Below are positions 8,915 to 19,906 of a stretch of DNA of 64,000 nt, one piece after another (position 1 is the stretch's first letter; each line of letters opens with the position of its first letter). A model generated the notes under the pieces. The model did no database searches and had not been told where the DNA came from. It saw nothing but the letters and a program-made list of their open reading frames with translations. Origin of the DNA: Jaltomata sinuosa (lineage: Eukaryota; Streptophyta; Magnoliopsida; Solanales; Solanaceae); NCBI GenBank assembly GCA_003996215.1, contig QJPP01000318.1, forward strand, positions 1 through 64,000. The letters are read 5' to 3'. The translations under genes were made by a program, and so were the position numbers.

Positions 8915-10159
8915 TCATATTAAGGTTCTTTTGATTACTACCTTTTTATTTTCATAACTTATTTTTAATTGCTTATCTTCTAGGTTATATGGTTTAACTT
9001 TTTCTAACCACTTTGCTCCTAGCGTGATATTTTTATCTCCTTGATATATTTTGAAATTTATTAATATTGGTATTCCTCCAATAATTAATTCTTTTTCGGT
9101 TGTTTCTTCAATTTGTCTTAATGCTTTTGGTAATTCCGAATTTTGTTGTTCATTTGTTATTATTTCTTTTTCTGGTATTAATTCTCTTGCAATATAATTT
9201 TCTTGTTGTCCTGTATTTATTAATATTAAATATTTCCTTTGATCCATTAATCCTGTTATATAGTAATGATATGGTTTTATTTCTTCTATTAATTTTGGTG
9301 GAGTTACATAACTTATCCTTCTTGATGTACTCATTCTTGATGATGTTTCTGGTATTTCATTACCTGTTCGTTTTGACGTTTCTATTCTTTCCTTTACTAT
9401 TTCTAAGTCTTCTTCGATGTCCATTTCTGCATAACTATAATCATTATTATCTATAACTGATACTATTCTTTCAAACGGATTTTCTATTTTAATTCTATTT
9501 ATTTTATTTCTAGCTGTTATTTTATGTTTTGTTGTAAGGATGTATAAGTTTTTACATCTTGCTGTAAATATCTTACTTCCTGGTGCTAGTTCTATTCACG
9601 ACATTTTCCAGTATAAAACTAATGATCTGTCTATATTTTTATCATCTATTGCTACTGAATAATTTGCACTTATTATGAATTTAAATTTTTGGTATATTAG
9701 ATTTCCTTTTACTGCACTTATTACACTTTTTTCTATAGGTTGTATAATTCTATCATCCGCTAAGTATATTTCTATAGGGGTATCTATTCCTTCTCTAAAA
9801 CATGCTTTTATTAGTATTTCTGTTCCTCCTAAATGTACGTATTTTATTGGATTTTTTGCTTTTATATCTTGTATTTCTTTATTTAGTACTTTTTTATTTA
9901 AGATTGGTATTCTAGCTTTACCTTTAATATATTTACAATCTATTATATGTTCTCTTTGGCTTATTACATAATATTCTTCTTTTTGTCTTTTGAACCAATT
10001 TTTTATTGTTGATACCTCTAATATTTTATCTATGCTTAGATCTAATTCTTTTCCCTTTATTTGTTCAAATATATTGGTGTCAAATATTATTTTTTGTTCT
10101 GAGGATTGTTCATCTTGGTATTCTTCTTGTTGTATTATCCTTATATCTTTTTCAGTCAT
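8915..10159 (-). pseudogene. Pararetrovirus movement protein (30K) with retropepsin-like C-terminal domain, one nonsense codon
   Basis: The movement protein carries virus between cells through plasmodesmata. ATG at 10159 overlaps the coat protein stop by 8 bases. The first 187 codons contain the 30K-type core: VHLGGTEILIKACF followed by a conserved aspartate in DDRI (about 9760-9850), and SANYSVAIDD near the end. A TGA at 9596-9598 interrupts the frame; the same frame is then open to 8915. This second part carries a proline/serine-rich linker and, from about 9240, a domain with INTGQQENYIARELI and ITLGAKWLEKVKPY. This matches the layout of a retropepsin, but with asparagine in place of the catalytic aspartate, so it is probably inactive. 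TGA where CGA would fit suggests C-to-T decay after integration. Confidence 0.8.
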
Positions 10160-11781
10160 AATTTTCTTCTTCCGATTCTTCTATATTATTATTTATATCG
10201 TTCTCGTTCTCGCTTTCGTTTTCTGATAATTCATTTTCTGATAATTCATATATACTGTCTTCACTCTCTAATTCATAATCTATATATTCCATTTGTGTAT
10301 ATTTATCATCTCCTATTATTATTTCGGTAATTTGTTTTTTCTTTGGATTTTTTGGTAATTTGCAATCTCTAGCTAAGTGTCCTAGTTTTCCACAATTATA
10401 ACAAGTACATTCCGTTAATTTTTTCTTTGTTTTATATGGTTTTTTATATTTGTAATTTTTTACATAATATCTTCTTCTTGGTTTTTTATACTTATATTTT
10501 GATTTATATGGTTTATATTTACTACTATATCTTTTTATTTTCTTATGTTTTTTATAATATTTATCTGTGCATCCGAATTGGGGTGCTGTTCTATCTTTAC
10601 AACATGCTAAATTTCTTACTAATATTTTACCCATTTTAATATTTTCTTTGTATTTTTCACATAATTCCATAAACCAATTTTGTAAAAATTTTATTCGAGC
10701 TCCTAGAGTATCTACTAATTCTGCTTCATTCCAATTTTTTATTATTTTTGAACTAAAAGGTTCTGGTAATTTAGTAAAATATAATTTTCTTATTTCTTTA
10801 CTTTCATCTGGATTATATGTTCCTTTGTAATAATAGTCTTTAAATGCACAAGTATATTCATCTAGATAGCACATATTACATATTGCTAATTTTGACATTA
10901 AATTTCTGTTTATAATTTTTTCTTTATTTTGTTCTTCTATTTCCGTCGTCATACTACCAAATTCATTTCTTATTGCTATTTCATATTTAAATAATATTTC
11001 CGTAGCTGTTGTGGCATCTGTTCCATCGTATGTTTTATTACTTCTTAATGTTTCTAGACTTTCGTTTGTTAAATTTTGTAACCATAATTTTACCGTTCCT
11101 ATGAGTGTTCTTTCTATATATCCTGGTGTTTCAGCTATCGATATTTTATTGTCTATTAATTGTTTTGAGATATATCCTATCCATAATTGAATTGTTTTAT
11201 TTATATCTGCTACACAATCTAGATCTAAAAAATTATTTTGTTCAGTTATCTGCCTTGGTGTCCATTTCCTATTTGGCCTTTTTTCCCATATTTTGTTTTT
11301 ATCATATGAATTATAGTCTGTCCTATAGTAGCTTGGATTTAATTGCTTTGGATTCTTTACTCCTGATGTACTTGGTTTATCATCATTGCTCATATCTCCT
11401 GTATTTATTTCTGGATTTATTTTTGCTTTTTCCATTTTTTCTATTAGTTCGGTATATGTTTCACTTGTTTCCGAATAGTTTTCTCCTAGATCATTATCAT
11501 TATCGCTTTCTTCACTTATTTCGTCTATGCTTATTTTTGGTAGATTGTCTTGTTCTTCTTCTAATTGTAATTTAAATTTTTCTATTTCATTTGTCAGTTT
11601 TAACTCTTGTTCCTCTTCTCTACGTTTTTCTTTTTCTTTTTGCTTATTTGCATATAACTGTTTTAGCATTTCTAATTCTTTTTCTAGTTCTATTATTTTA
11701 GTGTTTTTTACTTCTTCTATTCGTTGTATTTTTTCTTTAGTTTGTTGTTGTATTTTTTCAATTTCTCGTTTCCTATCTATT
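10152..11781 (-). pseudogene. Pararetrovirus coat protein, right copy (C-terminus kept, N-terminus missing)
   Basis: Open on the minus strand from the boundary at 11781 to the TGA at 10152, about 540 codons, without internal stop. It lacks the first 65-odd codons present at 5494-5298. Order: coiled coil of EKEKRREEEQELKL type, acidic linker, capsid core with ICNMCYLDEYTC and KLPEPFSSKIIKNW, a lysine/arginine/tyrosine tract (nucleic acid binding), the knuckle CYNCGKLGHLARDC (about 10362-10403), and a very acidic tail with repeated ELSENE. Basic region plus CCHC knuckle plus acidic tail is the usual caulimovirid capsid plan. The stop overlaps the movement gene start by 8 bases. It is truncated at its 5' end by the LTR beginning at 11782. 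Confidence 0.9.
10213..11781 (-). repeat. Right copy of the pararetrovirus terminal redundancy
   Basis: Matches 3728-5297 at an offset of 6485 (6484 beyond the length change). This copy keeps the coat frame open, while the left copy is frameshifted, so the right copy is nearer the ancestral state there. Confidence 0.9.
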
Positions 11782-14700
11782 TGTCACGACCCGATTTCTC
11801 GGTCATGATGGCACCTACAACCCCCGGTAGGTGAACCAATCCCTGTAGCCCAGAACAGTTAGTAATGGGCTACTATCTAACAAATAAGAGAATAAGACGA
11901 ATAAAATAGATAACAGGTATATAAATCTATACATATGCGGAAACTAAACTAAACCCCAAGACCTGGTATCATAGTACAGAGCCAAACTACATACATGGAG
12001 TGCAAAATAAACCAAAACTATATATACAAATGTCTCCGAATGGTAATAGAGAACATGAAGCAAAAGATAAACTAAAGCTAAGCTCCGATCGCCAAGAGCT
12101 CACCCTCAGCCGCTGAAGTATGTCGCAGCAGACGCTCCAAGCACGAATCACAGCGATCTAACGGCGATGGCCCACGCTAGGATCTGCACCCAAAGATGCA
12201 GGGTGTAGGGGTGAGCACCAAATGCGAAGCATAAGGTACCCAGTAGGTATCATAGGCCGACTGGGCACATATAAGATAAAAGCGCAGTAATAGACAGAAT
12301 AGAAGCAAGTAGTCACAGAATCAACGAAAGGTACACAGGAACTAGCCCAGAGGGAAATCAACAGAACCACAGATGAGGCTAGTAAGCAGAATATACACAC
12401 CAAAGGCACAGGTGAAAGTAAGAAACAACGCACCTGGAATCCTTGCAATAACAATGTATACAAAATAAGTTTACGGAATGGACGGTATACCGGTAACCTC
12501 AAGTGTAAGAAGAAGGGAGAAAGAATAATAATAGGCATGCTCAAGACATGAATCAATACTCAACTAATCATATCAACCTCAAATCCAGAAACTAACACCC
12601 TAACAGTACCAATCTCATACTTATCCATAAAATAGGAACCATTCTGTAAATAAATAGCAAAAAGCTACCTACAGTTCCCTCGGCCGCCCATACAAACCGA
12701 GGAACACAAACAAGTGAAACAAACGCCTCCGGCATCCATACTACCGGAGCGTACAACAGCAAACAGCAAACAAGGGTGGAACCTCGAACGCATGAATGAT
12801 ATGAATGCATGAAGATCTTCAAGTGCCATAGGTATCATCTGTATGTACCTCCGTCCGGCGCCGATCCGGCCCAGCAGGTAGGTTTCCATGGAAGGCCTCT
12901 GCCCGTATCCCTCTACTCCCCCGTATACCCCTCTTCCGGCACACGCAGCCCGTAGCCCCTGGCCCGGATAGCAAGGTCCATGGAGGTCCCCGACCCCATA
13001 CCAAAACTCAGTATCAGAACATGTATCAAGATAGAGACCCAGTCTCGATATCAAGATAGAGACCCAGTCTCGAATATGCATGCCAGACCCTGTCCAGGAC
13101 TAAAAATAGTAGGAAAATATCTCAAAAACCCCTCCAAGGGTGCCCGGGCGTCGCCGGGTCTAAACAGTAAAAAAGTCATCTCAGGTGCTCGGTCCAACCG
13201 AGGCTAAAAATCATCTCAAGTAGTAAGAAAACTCAACTAGCACTCCGGCCCTGCCGAGTCTAGTGATAATCGTAAAACTGATGATTTTAAACCACAAGTG
13301 AAATCAACCATTTCCAAATCATTTCCATCAAAAACGGGCCCCCCGGGCCATGCAAGATTTAGAAAACAGTGCCAGTAGGCCCGAAGCCAAAACCACAGTA
13401 AAACATGGATAAAACCTCTTTATATGCATGGAAATGGTATGATCACACACAATTGCTGCCCCGCAGCTCACAATCAACCTATCGACCCTGCACAGGCCCA
13501 CAGCTACTCAGCAAACATAACCAGCCTAGAAGGATAATTCTATGCCCGGGACTCGCGGACATTCCCAAAATCCCACCTTCTATGTTCCAGAGTCAACAAG
13601 GCCTCGCAGGACCACAAGGGTAAATAAAATATATCCGCAAATACTACAAATAACGGAGGAATAAAAATAGGCGGACATGAATAAAGCGGTCAAGGTCTGT
13701 GGTACCAACCTAATAAACCAACCCAAGGATGCCCATTAATACAATTTTATTTTATATATGCGGAGTCTAGGGAAAATAAACCGTAACCTACCTGTCGTCC
13801 GACGACAAGCTGCTGCAACAACGATGTCCAAGCTCGAACTACTCCGAGAAAATCCAAAACTAATCGGAATCGGATTCGGATTTGGGACGGAACAACTTGA
13901 CGTAGATAATTGATTTTCTACAACAAATTTAATATAACCGCAACACTAAATTGGTTCCACCAATTTCCCTCTCTGTATGCGTATGAACGTATATGGAAAG
14001 CTATGGAATTAAAGTGTTTGTTGAGAGAATTGAGCTCATCCCCCATTTCCCAAGTTCAGTACTTAATTATATAATGAAAAAGTATGTGAAAGTTAGGCAG
14101 AACCCACTTTCTCAAATGGATATATCAACCTTTCCACTATGCTATTGCTGCCTTCACCTTCCACTTACACGTGGGGGTGGAGGTGGCAACCAAATTTCCT
14201 CCGTTAGGTATACATTCGGGTATTGCATAAATTCGTGGTAAAATAAATATAGTATTTTAAATATACCATAATTATTAGAAAATCATTTCCAATAAAACCT
14301 ACTATATTATAATAATAATTTTCAACATAATTAAATTTACTATCTCCGTTAAAATATTACGGAGTATAAAAACCTTATAAAATAAATACGTCTACACTTA
14401 TATTGTATCAAATATATTTTTCATAAACCTTTAAAATATTTTGGAAAGGACATAATAATATTATTTTTACCAAATTCAACTTTTAAATAAATATTTCAAA
14501 TACACGCACGATGCTAATAAGGTTCTTAAGTTTATGCTCGTAATTCGCCTACGCACGATTTCGATACTCAAGAATTCTCTCGGGATCCTCCCTTATATTT
14601 TATCACTATTTCGGAACTGAAATGGCATTTTAAAACGTGAAATTGAAGCTTAAATCGGGTTAAACCCGACCCGATTCGCGACCCGGTTCGCAACCCGTTT

Positions 14701-14962
14701 TCTGCCAGACAGTCCGCGGTAAAACAGTCATAACTCTTTACTCCGAGATCGGTTGGACGTGAGGTTTTGTGCGTTGGAAACTAGACTCGTAAACCTTCGA
14801 TTCGGTATTTCGAGGGACTTCTAACTCTTTATATATTGAGAGAAAAGCCCTGATATATTTGACCCAAAGTTCAGAAAATTTTGTTAAAGGTCTTACGATA
14901 TCTTTTGTCGATTTGCTTGACTTCAAAACTTAAACGTGGAAATGACCGGAAGGGTCATTACA
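11782..14962 (-). repeat. LTR F, complete LTR of the family A chromovirus
   Basis: Plus strand opens TGTCACGACCC at 11782 and ends GGGTCATTACA at 14962; the LTR itself points leftward. It aligns with LTR A along nearly all its 3181 bp except the U3 block near 13915-14140. A 23-base unit (gatagagacccagtctcgat...) is doubled near 13033-13078. There is pararetrovirus on the left, no primer site, and an unrelated decayed element on the right. So it is a solo LTR or one whose element was lost by rearrangement. The five bases on either side (ctatt and aaaca) are not a target duplication. Confidence 0.88.
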
Positions 14963-15026
14963 AAACATAATCTCCAAAACAAGAACAAGCAGAAGTAACA
15001 TCCAAATGCCCACAAACACCCCCTAC

Positions 15027-16400
15027 TTAACATGTTGCAATGTCCCCAATGCAACTAAACAAAACAAAGTAAAATGGAGAGAGGGACTCTCTGAGACTGC
15101 CTCCGGCACTGCTATCACTCTCCGTCTCCTCATCATCATCTCCATGATCATTTGCATCCTCTTTTGACCACTGTGTTGGTGCATCATCCTCATCACTCCT
15201 ACTAGAAGATGGAAGTGGCTCTCTAGGGTTCATCACCTTCCATAACCTTTTCGCACCCTTCCACATACGAGTAAAAAATTTGTCTCTCTTCTTTTCCCGC
15301 TTAAGCATCTTGGTGTGTGAATCATGAATCTCTCCCTGGTACTTGGACAAATTAGTGTATGCTATTTCTAATTTAGCAAGATGGGATCCCTATTTCTTTT
15401 GATCCTCAAGTTATTTGTCAAACACTTTATCTGTCACAAATGAAACAGGGCCCTCTAATGACTCACCCGGCCCTTGAGGAATGTCACTCACCATTTGTCG
15501 GATGTGCTTCAGCTCCTCTATTATCACCTCAAATGGGCCCATTTCCTTTGAACTACTGGCAATGGCCTGGGACAATGTTTCTGCATCGATCTTTCTCTTC
15601 TTGCTCTTGGAAATTATCCCTTCTCCATGCTTATTCAATGGAAAGATGGGTCTTGCAAGCTCTATCCAGTTGTCAGTCGGGTATTCTTCTATCTCAACTC
15701 TTTTACACAGTTCGGTGATAAGAGATGGGAACATGAGAGTAGATTTATCTTGCATAAGTAACTCCTTGAGTTTGTAGATGATCATATGGCCAACATTCAC
15801 AAGAATGTAATCAAGGATGCAAAAATCATTTGGGATATCGTACACATTCCCGCATGGAGAGACTCTTCTACAGATGATCGATAGCCAGTTCTTTGCTTAA
15901 GCTGTGAATTCTTTGGAAGTGATGCCCTTTTTTGTGAGAGCCCATGGTACACTCTTGTCTGGACACAACTTGGAAATCAACCTTGCACCCGGTGCACAAT
16001 ATTTTGCTTTGAAAAAGGCAGGGTTATGGTCTTGAAATTGATAGAGCCTATTGATCACAGATGCACCAAATTCAATCATTTTTCCCCTTATTCTGATGAC
16101 CGGGGCCGACATCCTCACAGCTTTGAAATTTGCGTAGAATTCTCAGACCCATTTCTCATTAGCCTTGCAAGGCTCAGGTGCGATGCACATCCAACTTTTG
16201 GTCCCCAACCTATGATAGAAGCCTGGAAGAACTGTGGAGAACTTGTTAAGACAAATTCCCACTTCAGGGAGAAGCTTCTTCTTCACCAAGTCATAGTTGT
16301 ATCTCCTCTGACATTCAGGAGACATGAATCGAACTTGATCAAACTCTTCATCAATGGGTAGTTCATCATCGAAGAGTGCATTATTGAGGTTGGCAGCCAT
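15027..16400 (-). pseudogene. Degenerate 'putative plant transposon protein' gene
   Basis: One minus-strand frame runs from ATG at 16400 to 15027, interrupted by at least four stops (TGA at about 16140, TAA at about 15894, TAA at about 15408 and TAG at about 15390) but with no frameshift that I see. Conserved features of the family as I know it: RFMSPECQRRYN near the start, EFYANF after the first stop, RGKMIEFGASVINRLY, an alpha-helical VPWALTKKGI block, a serine/lysine hinge and a final coiled coil with acidic tail (DDDEETESD). Such genes sit inside retroelement-like repeats across Solanaceae; their biochemical role is not known to me. Stops arise where CGA or CAA codons would fit. Confidence 0.55.
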
Positions 16401-17728
16401 GTTGGCTTTTTAGACCTGGGAGAGTTATAAAAGCATGAAAAATTGACATTAGCAACTAAATACAATGCCTTGTGGTCTATTAAAGCCAAAGAAATGAGTT
16501 GTAGAACAATTGGAACACTCTAGGGGTGTGCACCACTTTTGGTGCCTCAAAATTTTTGGTCTCTAGTACCGCAATGGGGGTCGATGTCTGCAAATGCAGA
16601 GGGCCGCAAATGCAAAGAACCACTAAAATTGTGGCTTTTGGTAACTTTTCGAGCTCCATAATTGCGGTCACAATCCATAAATGCAGTGTACCGCAATTGC
16701 GATATTTTTTCTGCAGAAGCGGACACATCATCTCCAAAATTCCCCCATGGGGGAAACTGCTTCCAACAACCCCAAAATGAATCACCAACTCAAATTCTAC
16801 AAGAAAACTCATAAAATACTCCACACAAATATAACCCAATCATGAAAAGTTCATGAATCTAGCTAAGAAATTTATTCGAGCAATTCGTCAAACACCTTAT
16901 AGGCATAGATTAGTGCTATCCTATGGAGAATGATATGGGCTCTTAGCTAACCCCACATTTATAATCAAAGAAACTATCACTCTCAAAGCCAACCTCACCC
17001 AAAAAATAACAATTTAAATCATAGATTTTAGTTCATCAAGTTAAGACACATGAGTCCTTCAAGTTGAGAGACTAGGAAGAAATGGGAAGATCTTACATGA
17101 TTTGAAGAGAGAGAAGGAATTAGCTTGTCATGCCTAGATTCTTATAGAGATGAATGGGTCTTGCTGTTGCCCTTATTAGTGAAGAGAGGCAAGAAGAGAA
17201 ATGAACCTTTTATTTTGAGAAAATGAACCAACCTTTGTGCATTTTGAGTTTTAAAATTTTTGCAACTGCCCGGATTCCCGCAAATGCAGTCATGGTACCC
17301 AAATGCGATATTTTCCTCTTTTGCGGTCAAAAGGTCCGCAAATACGGACCATCAATTTTTCGATCGATGATCGCAATAGCGGAGTATCCGCTTTTGCGGC
17401 AGATTTTCCGTAATTGCAGTATCTGCAGCTTGGCTCACTTGGGCACTTACACAAAGGCATGTGCAATGGGCATAATGTGGGGTGCTAAATGCACCACCTT
17501 CACACACACTATCATTTTTGTCCAGCTTATTGGTTCCTTGTGCGATGGCATGTGCGACTGGAACTTTTCCAAGTGTGTAACACATCATTTTCAGGTGTAT
17601 TTTTGGTAGTTCTCAACACTTGGTTCCTCTTCTCATCCTCTTTAGCACCTAAAAACACATCACAAAGATCAAAAAGTGAAGTAAAGCATAAAAATGATGG
17701 GTTGACTCCCATCAAGTGCATAATTTCA
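16401..17728 (-). other. Non-coding part of the same repeat, with CpG-rich patches
   Basis: No supported gene. Two patches (about 16565-16720 and 17270-17430) are crowded with variants of CCGCAAATGCGG and GCAATTGCGG in an otherwise AT-rich stretch. Segments just beyond (17590-17720) resemble LTR text (a run containing TTGACTCCCATCAAG). I take it as the leader and LTR-like end of the element carrying the gene at 15027-16400. Confidence 0.35.
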
Positions 17729-19377
17729 TGTCATAGCACGACGCCGGCTACCTCACCATCGAGATTTCCACTTGGAATATTTGAACCTTCGACCCAAACT
17801 TGAATAAAACTTCTGGTGACAATCCAGGGGTGAAGGTTTTAGCATGAGAAGGCAATTTTTGTGGTTTTGCATTTTCCATATTTTTGCCTTCAAGTGAGAA
17901 AGGTCGCTTTGCCCCCTTGTAACAAAAAACATGAAACCAGTTAAACCTCGATCCACCCTCTTTCTAATGAGTCCCAATATCAATCTGTACCATCTTGTGG
18001 CACTTTATCCCAATGAGTAACAATATCAATTTGTACTGGCTCGTGGTACCCGCTCCAATAATCAAATTGAACCTATGGTTCCCAGTTTTATCTTTTAAGA
18101 TGTAATGTAGTACACTTACATTATTTCAAGTTCATTAACTAATTCATGCATACACAGCGTATCCATTCAATCATAATATGAAAACAATCAACATTTCAAA
18201 CATGTCTAAAGATCAATCACAAGTCATATGACTTAACCCCATAAATGCAGTAAAATAATTCTCAACTCAAATTAAACCATAACATGCCTTGAGTGAAGAA
18301 TTACCACCCACAGGTTACTTTGCAATTACCTTGGCCTTCCTTAACATTTTGGATCATTCAAGGTCTATAAATAACAATTTATAAGAGTAATTAATCATTT
18401 ACTCTTCATTTTATACCTTGGGAATTTAAGCCACTAATTCTACCCTTCTTCAATGTCTGTAGCATTTTCCAAGGGTCAATTATACATTAACTAGTCTAAC
18501 AATAATCAAATAATCAATACCCAAAAGGTTTCTAGCCAAGTTAATCCCTTTTTATCCACTTTTATGTTTAAAGGTCTCATCTTTATGGAACCCAAGGTTC
18601 TCCATTAGTCCTAATCATGTTAAGAACTATCAATTTACATGCTATGAATCATAAAAACATATCCTAGAAAGATTCTAGGTGAAATTACACCTACCCATGG
18701 GGTTTTACCCATTTTTATACTTTAGGGCTCGAACCGAGGAATTCTACCATTGATCTTCAATTGAAAGGTCTTAAAAAGATTAATAATTAATAAACGAAGA
18801 GGCTTATGGACTTAATTACCTCAAACAAATGGAAAAATTTAATTTTGGGGAAAATCTCCCTTTTTGGAGCTCTAGAAAGCAACTTGGAGTTTTGGGAAAA
18901 TAATGCAGAAAACTTTCTTAAGTTCAAGAAATCTGCCTCATCGCTTCTCACAATGAGTCGCGTCTCGCTACAGCCCGTCGTTGCAGCGACTCATCACAAT
19001 GATAGGCCATCTCAACATGATGATCTGCAATTTCTTAAACATTGCAAACTCACTCCAAATTCCTCATTTTATAACACACTTTATTTTCTAGACATAACAG
19101 ATGAATCCCGATATGGCAACTACCATAACCAAAGTTCTATGAACTAGATTTTCATCCCAAAACTTCCTACAAAACCCTACTATATTTGACCATCCATAAA
19201 CAGACACCATACTAACATACAACGAACCATGAGACCCAACCATCTCTATGGAACCGAACACTATATTTTCATCAAAGTTCATCCCATCCTGAGATTTTAT
19301 CAACTCTCATCTTAGAGACTTTTCTAGATGGGTATTTATGCCCTCACTTTACTATAATAATAAAATAGGTCATTACA
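17729..19377 (-). repeat. Gypsy-type LTR, degraded
   Basis: The right end reads AGGTCATTACA at 19377, the same TG terminus (TGTAATGACCT on the minus strand) as the family A LTRs. The left border is uncertain; TGTCATAGCACGAC at 17729 is a candidate. It interrupts the RT fragment that follows, so it is younger than that fragment. No gene is seen inside; the ORF at 18806-19147 is random. Confidence 0.45.
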
Positions 19378-19906
19378 TGCCCACTTGGCCATCCTTCCCT
19401 ATAATATGGGTTTATACTTTATGTTCCTTAATGGATATCGAGTAATAACATTGATGGGGTGGAATTGGAAATATGGCCAAAGTTTCATTGTTGGCATTAC
19501 AAGTGCAAAGGCTAGTTTCTCCGGAGTGGGTACCTAGTTTTCATATTTACCAAAGTTCTTCTAACATAATAGATTGGGAATTGCATATAATTTTTCTCTC
19601 AGACCAAGATGATGTTGTATTCCATTTCTAACACTATGAAGTATAAGAGAAGGGACTTGCCTTATTTGGTTTTGGCCAATAGTAGCAAACTTGCCATATA
19701 TTTTTTCAAATCTCATAATGCGTGCTGACGTTTTGGTGTCCAATTAAAGTCATTCTTCTTCTTGAGTAGGGAGAAAAACTTGTGAATTTTCTTGTAACCT
19801 GGCTTAATATTTCTAGTCTCTCAGTGAGATGATGCACTGCTTTTACATCATCAAGAACTTCAAGGAAGTCCTCGATTGCTTTGATATTGTCTGAGTTGAC
19901 CTCGAT
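19378..19906 (-). pseudogene. Ty3/gypsy (Retand/Tat-like) RT-RNase H remnant
   Basis: The minus-strand translation shows the RT connection and the RNase H start of a gypsy polyprotein. Scattered recognisable pieces are NSDNIKAIEDF, FSLLKKKNDFNWTPK, QFPIYYVRRTL and HPINVITRYPLRN. The segments lie in one or two frames with stops between. The fragment is bounded by an LTR terminus on the left (19377) and by another LTR start on the right (19907), so it is the oldest layer of this nest. It is too short to hold the RT catalytic motif. Confidence 0.7.

Larger units (their letters stand above)
3728..11781 (-). mobile_element. Endogenous pararetrovirus (Caulimoviridae), 1.24 genome units
   Basis: A minus-strand provirus of 8054 bp carrying coat protein, movement protein, protease-RT-RNase H and transactivator genes plus a tRNA-Met primer site. 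The AT-rich base composition differs from the flanking LTRs. Positions 3728-5297 and 10213-11781 are the same genome segment, so the repeat unit is about 6485 bp. Coat protein before movement protein in separate or linked frames is the order I recall for solendoviruses (tobacco vein clearing virus type, known as endogenous copies in Nicotiana and Solanum) and cavemoviruses. The unit is shorter than the 7.7-8.8 kb I recall for those. Both ends abut LTR termini. No integrase is encoded, as expected for the family. Confidence 0.9.
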
